DNA of 64,000 bases from Penicillium oxalicum (lineage: Eukaryota; Ascomycota; Eurotiomycetes; Eurotiales; Aspergillaceae): the NCBI RefSeq assembly GCF_001723175.1, contig NC_064650.1, positions 1,550,001 through 1,614,000 on the forward strand, read 5' to 3'. Position 1 is the first letter of the stretch. Each line of letters opens with the position of its first letter. Below are positions 1 to 10,509 of the stretch, piece after piece. The translations under genes were made by a program, and so were the position numbers. The notes below the pieces were generated by a model. That model saw only the letters and a list, made by a program, of their open reading frames with translations, searched no databases and was not told the DNA's origin.

Positions 1-662
1 CCACGGTGTAATCCGGCCTAAATCGATGCCATGAAGCGTTGTGTACAGTTAGCTCGAGGAGATCGTGTCGTCAGCTGTGTTTGGGTATCTTATCCTACCA
101 ATACTGGGAGTCAAGCGCTTTCTGACCGTGCTGGAAGGCAAATAGCTGTTGATCAGAATGTTGGTGTAGTCTCCCAACGCATTCTATCGAGAGTCGGGGC
201 CTGTTAGCTTTCAACCGTCGTAGATACCCACATATTTTGATTCAAACGTGGAGCAGTTGGTGCCTTGTACTACCTCATATTGTGCGTCTAGTGAATTCAG
301 GATTGATGGCGGTAGATGCCTCACTTCTTCGACGTATTTAATTGGCAAGACGACAAGTTCACCATCGCCAGTCAGAAGCCGATATGGTTCATTTTTGTAC
401 TAGAAAAGAACGACAAAGACAATCATCCAAACATTAGAGCGTAGAATGTACGTTGAAAAGTGCGAGTTTATCATACTTTTTGATAGCCAGCGTATATCAA
501 AGACTTTCCTTTGGGGTAGAAGATAAATCGATTGAAGAGGTCGGGCAGCAGGTTACTGTATCTCACGATGGGGATCTTCGTGAGGCGCCCGTCCGGTCTC
601 TGGCGCAAGAGGTAGAGCGCCAGCAACAGGCCCAAAAGGGACCAGATGGTGCAGTTAGCCAT
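1..662 (-). CDS. Cytochrome P450, N-terminal part (runs off the left edge)
   Basis: Minus-strand gene starting at an ATG at 662. The first exon (477-662) encodes an N-terminal membrane anchor (IWSLLGLLLALYLL) followed by a short basic turn, the usual endoplasmic-reticulum anchor of a microsomal P450. Further exons fit at 232-399, 99-183 and 1-17, each bounded by GT..AG and in phase. They encode a stretch rich in P450 N-terminal features, including the LPPSILNSL helix region and a TNILINSYLPSSTVRKRLTP segment typical of fungal P450s in the ent-kaurene-oxidase/CYP68-like groups. The heme-binding cysteine and the ExxR motif lie outside the window, so the family call rests on the N-terminus only. 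Substrate is unknown. P450s often belong to secondary-metabolite clusters, but no partner gene is visible on this side. Confidence 0.75.
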
Positions 663-1087
663 GTGGAGTACAACACAAGGAAGTCAGGTCACTGGAAAGG
701 ATCATGGCAGGCATTTATTTCCAACTTGGACGCGGCCCTCCGTGCTAGGATAAAAGTTTGGAGGGTGACACAAACCGCGTCGGATAGTATTGAGAGACAT
801 CTAGCGGTGCCTGCAAAGTCAATCCGGCGCAAGAACGGGACAGAAGAGAATGTCGAAGATAAGGAGCATTGGAAACAGCCGAGAAATAAAGCGCAGCCGT
901 CCGGTTGCACGCCTCATTCTCAAAGCATCGTAGGTTCATAGCACCAGGACTTGTCAAGCCGTCTCAATAAAGATCTCAAATTGGACGCTATTCTATACAC
1001 ATTTTGGGGAGGATTTGCCCTTTTTCCTGATATACAAACGCCAGGCGCACATGCAAAATAGACATTACGGGGAATCTTTGTCGGTGC
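663..1087. other. Intergenic stretch upstream of the P450 gene
   Basis: It lies between the P450 start and the stop codon of PWP2, both on the minus strand, so it should hold the P450 promoter and the PWP2 3' end. Short open frames here have no splice or composition support. I see no RNA gene. Confidence 0.6.
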
Positions 1088-4037
1088 TCATTCCAAACCA
1101 ACCCATGAACCCTCCTCATCAGATGCTTCGATCATCTGATCGTCGGCGCCATCAACATCGCCGTTATCGAGGGTGAGCAGGGATGTGGAAGGCTTCTTGT
1201 CGGCAAGAACGGGTTTTGACAGAAGATAGTTCAGATCGTAAACATTTTTCTCTGTGAGTCGCTTCAAGTTTTCCCGAATCTCGTCCACGGCGCGCTGGAC
1301 TGCACGCAGCTCCGGCGCAAAAGTTCCGGAGTTGTCCTTGAGGTAGCGACCGTGGCAGCTGAACAGAGACTCGATCCACATAAGATTGAACTCTAAGTGT
1401 GGAGTCTCATCGGCCGCGTGTGCAACGAAGCGCAGTAGGCGGGGCAGATAAACTGTAGGCACGGACCTTACCACGTGTGGAATGTCAGAAGGTGGGATTG
1501 CTTCGTAGACTGCACGTAGAAGCTTTGATTCGTTCAGGCGGAAAGCCATGATGAGAGCCTTTAAGAAGGTGTTATCATCATCCACTGAACCAGACGCAGC
1601 GGCTGTCTTGGCAGCGTCGAGTGTAGCCAGGATGGTCGACGGTGTAATGGTGATATCCAAATCGTAAGGATCAAACACAAAGTCAGTGTCCAAACTGTAG
1701 ATGAGAAGACCTTCGGTCGAAGCCGCACAGAAAGAGCGACCGCTAGGCGCGAAATCGACCGACGTCACTCGCACCTCTGGACGAACACTTCGCACACCAG
1801 GATCACCGCGGTGCGCACCGGGAAGGGAACGGTCGATGCGGTCTTCCTTGTCCGACATTTCCCCAGACTCATCAATAAGACCGCGGGGTCCGGCCTCGGT
1901 AAGGTCTCCGCTGTTCAGATATTCTTGCGTACCGTCCAACGATGTGTTGACCGAGACTGTGAATTTCTTAATGAGAGATCCCGTTGTCACGTCGTACAGA
2001 CAGATGTATTTGCTGTTACCAGCGGCGAGGATACAGCTCCCATCGGCACTGTAGGTGATACGGTTGAAAGACTTCGTCCCGGCGGAGTTGGCGGCAGTAC
2101 GCCTGTCGGACAATTTGCGGCCACCGGAAACATCGCGACGTCCGTCAAGGCCGCCTTCTTGAACGGCTTCGAAGACATTCCAGAACGATAGTTGGCCATC
2201 GAGCGTCGAGGCAGCGATCTGCAGTCCGTCGGGCCGGAAAGAAACACTCAACACATCGGACTGGAGCTGGAGAGGCTCACTAGTCTGGGCCCGGCCAAAA
2301 ATACTCCAGACTCGGACGGTGTGGTCCCAGCTGCCGCTGACCAGGTGGTTGCCATCCGCGGCAAAGGCAAGGTCAGACACAGGTGCTTCGTGACCGGAGA
2401 GCTGGTCGAGATATTGTCCGGTCTGGACCGACCACACGTGGATATCGAAATCATCTAGTGAGCCGGCGCACACGACCTCGCCACTTGGGTCGACAGCCAA
2501 GGAAGAAAAGGAGAGACGGGTAGGTGCAGTGAAGGTGCGGAAATTGCGATACCGGATAAGATCCCATGCACGAATAGATCCGTCCAAGGATGCAGTGAAT
2601 AACACGTTGCCTTTCTTGGCGAATTGGCAAGCAGTCACTCCACTCTGATGTTCCGTAAAGGTAACGATGCAGAATCCTGATTTGACATCCCAGACCTTCA
2701 CCTTGCCATCGTCGGCGGTCGTGACAATCTTTTGCCCATCTGGAGAGTAGGCGATTGCGTTCATGGAGTCCAGATGGCCTTGCTGTTTCAAAATGTACGA
2801 CTCGGATTGCCATTCCCACACTAGCAATTGGCCAAACTTGGACGATCCAAAAGCGAGCCATTCACCGGACTGATTGATCGTAACGACATCGATATTGCTT
2901 TGAGAGACACTGTGATGGCATTCCATTAGTATAACAGGTAGAAGGGATGACGGTGCCATATTACCAACCTGAGAAGGTGGATCGTGTTGAATTCTGGCAA
3001 ATCATAGAGCCCGAAGAGTCCGTTCGAGAACCCTACTACCAACAGGTTAGACTTCGCATGGAAGGCGGCGCAATTGACCTTTGCGTCATTTTGCATGAAG
3101 AAATTCTTCTTCGTGATTCGCCAACGCGCTGACGCGATATCTTCTCCCGTCTCGAGATCTTTCTTCGTCAAGTATTCCCAGCGGAAAAGAGCTCCATCTT
3201 GGCTGACGGTGTAAATCTAGATCTGGTGTTAGTTTTCCCAAGTCTGCGCGCATAGTACGGAAGAGCGTCATATAACTCACCAATTCCTGATTGGCATCGA
3301 ACCACGCACCCACCACGCCATACCTGTGCCCCGTCAAGGTTGTGGGCTCGAAGCCATCCTCGGGGTCCAGACTCCACACTCGCGCCGTCAAGTCCTTTGA
3401 GGCAGTAAGGAGGAATCGGGAATCACTCGACCACTCGATGTTCTGAATTTCGTCAAAGTGACCAGCCAGATCACGATGCAGCACGAACGGGGCGAACTCA
3501 ATCTCCCCGTTGGTCTCCGTACCGGGAGTTGACGGGGTCTGCCAAAGCTGAAGCCGTCTGCCAACAGCCACAGCAAAATGCCGGCCCGATGGAGAGAATT
3601 TCAAAGCAGAGACTTTTCCCTTGAAAGTGAAATGGTGGATCGAAATGCGCCGATTGAAATTGGTCAAGATGGCCCGTCCATCCTCGTCGACGGTAAGTAA
3701 GAGATTTCCTCTTGGTGTGAGGTCAAGGCGAATGATATTTTTTCGATGAGCGAATGGAAGGGTATAAGAAGTGTTGCTGCGAAGATGAAGCGTCAGTGAC
3801 AATGATCATGACCACCAAATTGGCAATCAGAGCTCCACCTACTGCACAAGGTCAAAGACCGAGACACGATTGCCTACCGGCGAGAGCAAGCAGGTGCCAT
3901 CGGGAGTAAAGAGCAAATTGCCCTTGCGGTAGACTGTTCCCAATAGATTGGAAAACTGGATCATCTGGTCAGCTCCTCATTCAGGGCGGTTGTCAAATAT
4001 TGTGACAATGCTTTCTCACCTTGTAATCTGTCTTCAT
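1088..4037 (-). CDS. pwp2: PWP2/UTP1, WD40 subunit of the small-subunit processome
   Basis: Five exons on the minus strand: 4020-4037, 3843-3955, 3281-3776, 2969-3216 and 1088-2909. They join in phase to about 898 residues, close to the roughly 920 of yeast Pwp2. The start MKTDYKFSNLLGTVYRKGNL and the following VFDLV-NTSYTLPFAHRKNI match the Pwp2 N-terminus closely. Two sets of WD40 repeats follow, with visible blades such as LTASKDLTARVWSL, VTTADDGKVKVWDV, FTASLDGSIRAWDL and VSGSWDHTVRVWSI. The C-terminal third is the helical Utp12-type domain (ALIMAFRLNESKLLRAVYEAIP). Pwp2 nucleates the UTP-B complex on the 35S pre-rRNA 5' ETS in the nucleolus and is essential for 18S rRNA production. The very small first exon is easily missed by gene finders. 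It is divergent from aspC. Confidence 0.95.
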
Positions 4038-4395
4038 CTTCCCGTTTGCGACAGCTTGAACCGCACCTTCAAAATTTCGGACTTTGTTCGCGATGCTCAA
4101 AATCCAAAAAGATAAGGCTCGGATCAGCTGATAGTCCGGTCCCGCGTCTGGATGAGGCTAGTGGATACGCTAGTCCCAAAGGGGCCAAGTCTACCGTACT
4201 CCAGAAAACCATAGGAGATTCAGGGGGAGACAAGCAACAAGTAGCTCAGCGTCTCTCTTTGCTTCTCTCCCTTGTCCGCTAGGGAACCCCACGATCAATC
4301 TAAGCTACAACCACTCGGTGTATCCTCAAGAGGCTTCACCTCCTCATCTCCATCTTCTTTTGAAATTTGGTTTCTCAGATTCGCATATTCACATC
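4038..4395. promoter_or_regulatory. Divergent promoter between pwp2 and aspC
   Basis: A 358-base gap separates two outward-pointing start codons, pwp2 at 4037 (minus) and aspC at 4396 (plus). Both promoters and 5' leaders must fit here. The aspC side is CT-rich just before its ATG (ctcctcatctccatcttc region, about 4339-4356), as is usual for highly expressed fungal genes. Confidence 0.6.
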
Positions 4396-5983
4396 ATGTC
4401 TACAACGGAGACTGCCAGCCCCATTGGCATTGCCAATGTAAGACTTCATTCCATTCCCGCATCTCGGCATGCCTCAACTTTGTGATCACCAGGACTAACA
4501 ACTCCCACTTGTTCCAGCTTCCTAACCAGCGGTATGCTTGCCAACGAACACGAAGCCGACTGAATATTGAAACGACAATGGCTGATCCCAGATACTCAGA
4601 CACAAGATTGTTGCAAAGCGGGGCGCGGCTTTCACAATTATGGTGCGTCCAAGTCAATGGCCCAATGACCCTTCAGTTCAGAAGCACTAACATGTTTTCG
4701 ACTGTGGCAGGTCGCTGGAGAGTCTGGGCTGGGCAAGACGACCTTTATCAATACCCTCTTCTCAACTACCATCAAAAATTATGCCGATCACAAGCGCCGC
4801 CACCAGAAGCAGGTTGACCGTACCGTCGAGATCGAGATCACCAAGGCTGAACTGGAGGAGAAGTTTTTCAAAGGTAGGAAATGCTTCTTGTCATGGTTGA
4901 ACTTGATCTCCATTACGCGATGAATTCCTTTGGGCATAATCTAATTGATCTCGCAGTGCGATTGACTGTGATTGACACCCCTGGTTTCGGCGACTACGTG
5001 AACAACCGTGATTCATGGCAGCCCATTATTGAGTTCCTGGATGACCAGCACGAGTCCTACATGCTCCAGGAACAGCAACCCCGCCGTTCCGACAAGATTG
5101 ACATGCGTGTGCACGCCTGCCTGTACTTCATTCGCCCTACTGGACACACCCTCAAGCCTCTCGACATCGAGGTCATGAAGCGCCTCAGCACCCGTGTCAA
5201 ATTGATTCCCGTCATTGCCAAGGCCGATACCCTCAGCCCATCAGATTTGGCCAAGTTTAAAGCAAGAGTGAGTTGGAGTCCAATTTTTATTTTTCTTATT
5301 TTTGGATGTCTGCGCAATTGCCCAAGGATGTTCTCAATTGACATGAGCATAGGTCCGTGCCGTGGTCGAAGCCCAGGGAATCAAGATCTACACCCCGCCC
5401 ATTGAGGAAGACGACGAGCATGCCGCCACCCACGCCCGTAGCCTGATGGCTGCTATGCCTTTCGCTGTCATTGGTTCTGAAAAGGATGTCAAGGCCAACG
5501 ACGGTCGGGTTGTCAAGGGCCGCCAATATGCCTGGGGTGTTGCGGAGGTAGAGAACGAGGACCACTGCGACTTCAAGAAGCTCCGCTCGATCTTGATCCG
5601 CACTCACATGCTTGATCTCATTCACACTACCGAAGAATCTCACTACGAAGCCTACCGTGCTCAGCAAATGGAGACTCGCAAGTTCGGTGAGGCCCGGCCT
5701 CGCAAGCTGGACAACCCTAAGTTCAAGGAAGAGGAGGAGAACCTGCGCAAGCGGTTCACCGAGCAAGTCAAGGTCGAGGAGAGCCGTTTCCGACAGTGGG
5801 AGCAGAAGCTCATCTCCGAGCGCGACAGACTCAACAAGGACCTCGAGGCCACTCATGCTGCGTATGTACTTCCCCGGTTGGAATTCCCAGATGAAGACAC
5901 TAACGTCCCACAGTATCAAAGCTCTCGAGCAAGAGATCGACGGCTTGCAAAGCTCCGGCACTCGCAGCCACGGTCGTCGCTAG
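4396..5983 (+). CDS. aspC: Septin of the Cdc12 type (AspC)
   Basis: Seven exons: 4396-4437, 4518-4531, 4600-4642, 4711-4873, 4957-5267, 5353-5861 and 5914-5983, giving 383 residues. One exon is only 14 bases. The G1 P-loop GESGLGKTT is at about residues 36-44, the G3 motif DTPGFGD at 94-100, and the G4 motif AKAD at 175-178. The septin-unique element and a C-terminal coiled coil (about 320-375) follow. The N-terminal GIANLPNQRHKIV and the DDQHESYMLQEQQP stretch match Cdc12 rather than the other core septins. Septins form hetero-octamer filaments at septa, branch points and conidiophore layers. The Cdc12 orthologue is named AspC in Aspergillus nidulans. Confidence 0.93.
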
Positions 5984-6538
5984 GGTGGTGGTTTAAAACG
6001 GGACGGGGCTACCTTTTGCCTTTTTCCCATTCTTCTCAATTTTTTTCCCCTTTCTTTTACTACCCAATATTTTTTTGCCCTTCACAATGCCATGGAGGGT
6101 GTTGTACCTTGGCCGTGAGAGGCTGGTTGGTTTTGTTCTGTTATATCCATTTACCGCGGGTAGCTAGCGATGGTTTCTCTACATCCTTGATAATAACCCT
6201 CCTATTTTCTGTAGCGTGGGAAATACAGAGTTAATGCTTTGTTTCGGAAAATTTAGGGCTTGAGATTCATTTTATGATTCATGGCGTCTCGAACATTGGG
6301 GAACAGACTGCTCGTAGCGACCTTGCCCTGTCATGTAGTGAGAGTAGTGGGTACCTCATTCAAAACCGCAGACCCAATTGTCAAAGATGACGACAATTCA
6401 GCCGGTCGCGACTCGGCAGAAGCTCCATCGGATATTCGGGGACTGTTTCCCCGATCACGACCACCTACCTAAATGCACGATGATACATCTTCACCTCGCT
6501 GTTAGGCTCACTTCATGCTAGGTGGTGTCGGAAAGGAA
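5984..6538. other. Intergenic between aspC and the WDR83-like gene
   Basis: It contains the aspC 3' end and the promoter of the next plus-strand gene. A T-rich stretch (about 6025-6070) just after the septin stop fits a 3' UTR and polyadenylation region. Nothing else is supported. Confidence 0.5.
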
Positions 6539-7822
6539 ATGCCACAAAAACAATTTCCCAGTCGCCACCTTCACACTCTCAGGACTCATAATGGTAGATG
6601 ACCGTACTCGCGCTGATCTTGCTTGCGACACAGCACTGACCGACTTTCTTGTCCAGGCCCGGTCAATGCTGTGACTTTTTCAAGTTACCCCGGCACATAT
6701 GTCCTCACTGGTTCGTCCGACCGGGCAATTCACCTTTCACGTGCAATTCCCACGAATGCGGAGGGTTCTGCGACGCCTCTGGAAACGACCAAACCCATCC
6801 AACGTTATGAAGCGCACGGCTACTCGGTCCTTGACATTGCCGTCGCTGCAGACAATGCACGATTTGCCAGTGTAGGAGGTGATCGCCAAGTCTTTTTATG
6901 GGATGTTGAGCAAGGTGGAACCACGAGGCGATGGACAGGCCACAATAGCAAAGTCGAGGCCGTTCAGTTTGCTGGGGATGGTGACTCGGTAGTTGTGTCA
7001 GGTACGAGAAGCCGCCTTCATTCCTTTTCCATCTACACTTCAAGCTGTTTTTTTCTCAATTCGCAATGAATGCTTGCTCAAATACCCATCTTCACCCGTT
7101 CAGGTAGCGCAGACACGACGATTAATTTATGGGATACGCGCTCAAATGCCCACAAGCCGATCCAGACGTTGACGGAGGCAACCGACACGGTCTCATCCTT
7201 GCATGTGCACATGCCCAGCTCGATAGCTAGCGGTAGTTACGATGGCCACGCTCGTGTCTATGACGTGCGCATGGGCAAGACAACTGTCGATGTTCTCGCA
7301 CATCCCGTGACGAGCGTGCGGTGCTCGTCGGATGGAAACGCATTGTTGATCTCTACGCTGGACAGCTACATCCGTTTGCTAGACCGGGCAGACGGGAAGC
7401 TTCTTGCGGCTTTTGGCGGGACCACCCAGAAAGAAGAGCAACCTCGGCCCGGTCAGCCTATTTCAGCACCAAGCTATGCTTACCGCAATACTGAATTACG
7501 GGTTCGCTCCGTATTTGCTCAAAGTGATGCAGTCATCCTGAGCGGTAGTGAGGCTCAACCCAAAGGGGACGGGATACCTCGGGGTGCCGCAGTCTTTGCA
7601 TGGGATGTTTTGAGCGGTGAAACCATCGCCACAGTGCCAATGGGAGACAATGTGAAGGCTGTCAGCTGTGTGGCCTGGAACACGACGGGTTACTGGGCAG
7701 CTGGCGGTGCAGACGGTAAGTTTCGCACCGGTGCTCTTCCTTTACCAGTTTCCCTCCTCCACCTCCCTCGAATAAGTGATCATACTGACTGAAACCCAGG
7801 TACTGTCCGAGTTTTTGGATGA
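6539..7822 (+). CDS. WDR83/MORG1-type WD40 scaffold protein
   Basis: Four exons, 6539-6593, 6657-7001, 7104-7715 and 7800-7822, join to 344 residues. The start at 6539 was chosen because it gives MPQKQFPSRHLHTLRTHNGP, which leads straight into the first blade (VNAVTFSSYPGTYVLTGSSD). Later blades include FASVGGDRQVFLWDV, VVSGSADTTINLWDTR and IASGSYDGHARVYDVR. The last exon adds only the end of the final strand, GTVRVFG. The length and single seven-blade propeller fit the WDR83 (MORG1) family of about 315-350 residues. Mammalian members act as MAP-kinase scaffolds and are found in the spliceosomal C complex. The role in filamentous fungi is inferred from family only. Confidence 0.85.
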
Positions 7823-8389
7823 TGCGGCCATTGAAGTCGTTGGTAATCAATATGACCTGAACACGGATCTTTCTACGACGGAAGCTTCGGTCATGCTCGT
7901 CAAATCGACTCTCTGGTCACTGTTCGAATTGCTGCAGCACGCAAATACGGCTGGCCAACCTCAGTCGATTGGCGAAGATTCGACCAAGGATGATCCTCGA
8001 CTGCTCAATATTGAGGGCAGCGCCAATCGCGCCAAAGACTTTTCACTCAGATAACCATTGCAGAAAGTGGAGACTGCCTTCGCGAAACGGGAGACTATCC
8101 TGCATGGCAATCTATTCGGTCAACACAGCTTCGCTGGAAGCATTTCTGCCGACTGCTTTTGGAGGCAGCCGGGGCGACATATCTGACGGGCTCACCCATT
8201 CTCAACAGCGCATCGCGACATGAACTCTTGGAATACGCTGGTTTATCGCTCAGCGTGCCCTTGGTCAGCATTTCATTTTTGCTCGTGCAGCTGCGGCCCG
8301 ATCGAGCTTCCGATCGATCCGTGTGGAATGCATTGGGCTCGGCCTGCTCAGAGTTCCAACCACTGCATTTCTTTTCCGCTTCGCGCTAG
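7823..8389 (+). other. Coding-like stretch after the WDR83 gene, gene model unresolved
   Basis: Two plus-strand frames look coding but do not join simply. One runs from before 7823 to a stop at 8052-8054 (LSTTEASVMLVKSTLWSLFE...). The second is open from about 8015 to 8389 and contains ETGDYPAWQSIRSTQLRWKH and ATYLTGSPILNSASRHELLE. A good acceptor (tttcactcag) ends at 8050 and would open the second frame at 8051, but no strong donor is seen upstream. Possibilities are a small gene with an unrecognised intron, a gene broken by a one-base shift near 8050, or chance. No family recognised. Confidence 0.3.
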
Positions 8390-8758
8390 TACAAAGTCTG
8401 GACAAGTTGCATGTGAATGTACACAAGGAAAGTTCCGACACATGGGTCTCTCAAGGGCAATAGTTCGCTCAGGCTTGAAATAGTTGCGGGCGGGCTTTTA
8501 TGTACCCTTCTTTTGTTGGCAGCACCGCGGCCCTTCGAAGCAACATCTTCTTTTGTCATTACAAGATACTTGATATGTACCAGGACGGGCACCGCACCTC
8601 GGCCTCATATGCATTTCAATTATCTGTGTATCTGTAGAGCTGAATTGTAGACAGAGCGTATTCGCCGATTCCTTTTCTTTTTACCCTTGTGGCTTGAGAC
8701 AACAATGACAATAGTATGTTCTTGACATGACTCGCTCCAGAGTACAATTTGACCCTCT
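8390..8758. other. Intergenic before the CASTOR-like gene 3' end
   Basis: No supported gene. It holds the 3' end of the minus-strand neighbour. Confidence 0.5.
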
Positions 8759-10509
8759 TTAATTCTTTTCGGAAGAGTCGGCCGTCTTCACTTCCAACCC
8801 TAATCCAACACTGGACTCAGCCGACGGGTCCTCTGCCGGAGGCCCCTGCTTCTTCTTTTCTGCCTCCAGAGCATCAATGGCCCTGTGCAGCTCATCCACG
8901 CCCACAATGATCGTACCTGCGCGAGCCGTACTCAGGAAACTAATCTCCACCGCATCCGCCGAGTGTTCCAGATCAGGCTTCAGATGGTGCGTGAGCGGGG
9001 CCAGATGATGGTGGGTAGTGATGGGCGATTTTTCTTCAAGCGTCAATCGCGTTTCAATTTCACCAAATAAACCGGGAACAGAGCCCGTCATCACTCTGCT
9101 GTTGATGCTGTCCGAGCCAGTTCCCTGATCACTGGCGAGGGCGGGGGAGATACCGCTGGTGGCTTCGGCCAGTCGACCGGCCACGCCGCAGACAATGCCC
9201 GAAGCTTCGAGGGGCAAGTCGCGCAGGTCCAACATGATTGGAATGAGGGTGTCTCCGTGAGCGCCGAGCAGGAGATCCGTGTCCTTTCCGTCCTGGGAGG
9301 GGCGAGAAAAGCGGGGAAGAAGACGCTTCTCGAGGAGCAAGGAGGCGGATGAGTCTAGCGCTGCAAGGGTGAGGGAGAGGAAGCGAGGATCGTCCACGAT
9401 GAGGGTGGTGATGAGTGCATCTCGGAGGATTGAAAGGGAGCTTTCCCGGGAATAGTATTCATGATGGACGGCGCATTGGACCAACTGGATACTGTCGTCG
9501 ACCGTGGGGAAGATATGGCGGGCGCGGAGGTTTTTGAAGGTGCGAGTCTGGAGCTCGGCGACGGTGGATGGGGGAGGAGTCACGGGGGACATGGCGTCGC
9601 TGAGTTTGCGTTCGATCGTGGGGGTGAGAGGACTGACGAATGCATCATTGGCATTTTCAAATTGGAATCCTTTGCTCTCGAGCGCCGCGATGACGCTGGC
9701 TTTGTGACGCCGAGGAACCAGAATGTAGTCGGAGAAGTATGTCGTGATGAAGAAGATGGAACTATTAAGGGCGAGTTAGCGTGGTTAACGCCATCATAAA
9801 CCCTCCAGAATACTGAATGAACTGTGTCCCCGAAGCATGAAAGCCCTCTTTTGTCTCGCGAGGTGGATACTCGGATTATGACTTACATTCCTGCCATGGC
9901 CAGTGGACTAGTGAGTTCCAAGACTCGCTTTCCAGCTTCGAGGCCCTGTCCGAGGACCTGCATGGCCATGTACTCATGGTCGCTGATGTCGACGCTCTCC
10001 CGGAGCGATGCATTTGTCTGGCCGAGTTGATCGAGCACAGGTTCCAAATATCTCTTCACCAGACGACGGGGACAGATAAGTGAGAGTTCCACCGGAGTGA
10101 TAGAAACATTCAAGAAGGCGGGTTCTCGATACCAGGCTGTGTCGGATGATGAGCCCAAGTCATCGTGGGCGTTGTCGGCATTATGACTGTCATGGTCATG
10201 GTCTTCACCACCACTAGGTTGGAAGTAGTCCAAGGGCGGAGTTTCATCAAAGAGGATGCCCAAAATAGCCTTGAAAAAATAGTGGTACAGATTAAGAGGA
10301 ATATGCACTAGCACAAGATGGTCGTCCTGGTAGGGTTGAGTCGATCAAGGTCAGTAGGTGTAGACATAAGGCGGGCACAGATATGTCCCAGGCCAGCCGG
10401 TGGCCGTCCAACATAACAAATTCAGCGTGAGAAATCCAGATGGCGACTTTATGCGACCACTCACCAGAAAATGCACCTGAGCATTAATCAAATTCATGGA
10501 TGGATTCAT
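8759..10509 (-). CDS. Fungal CASTOR/GATS-like ACT-domain protein
   Basis: Three exons on the minus strand (10465-10509, 9887-10326, 8759-9761) give 495 residues. The N-terminus reads MNPSMNLINAQVHFLDDHLV. An ACT-type unit carries ITPVELSLICPRRLVKRYLE and, across the second intron, LTSPLAMAGISIFFITTYFS then DYILVPRRHKASVIAALES. This matches the conserved second half of an ACT domain in the CASTOR/GATS family. A C-terminal part (LLGAHGDTLIPIMLDLRDLP, then ASGIVCGVAGRLAE) looks like a second ACT-like unit. Mammalian CASTOR1 is a cytosolic arginine sensor acting on GATOR2 and TORC1; the fungal role is inferred, not shown. An acidic His/Asp-rich loop (about residues 56-71, with EDHDHDSHN) interrupts the N-terminal part and is unusual. 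An in-frame upstream start cannot be excluded. Confidence 0.75.

Noticed and set aside
453..941. 162-codon plus-strand frame over the P450 5' end
   Set aside because: It begins at a non-ATG codon and overlaps the well-supported P450 first exon on the other strand.
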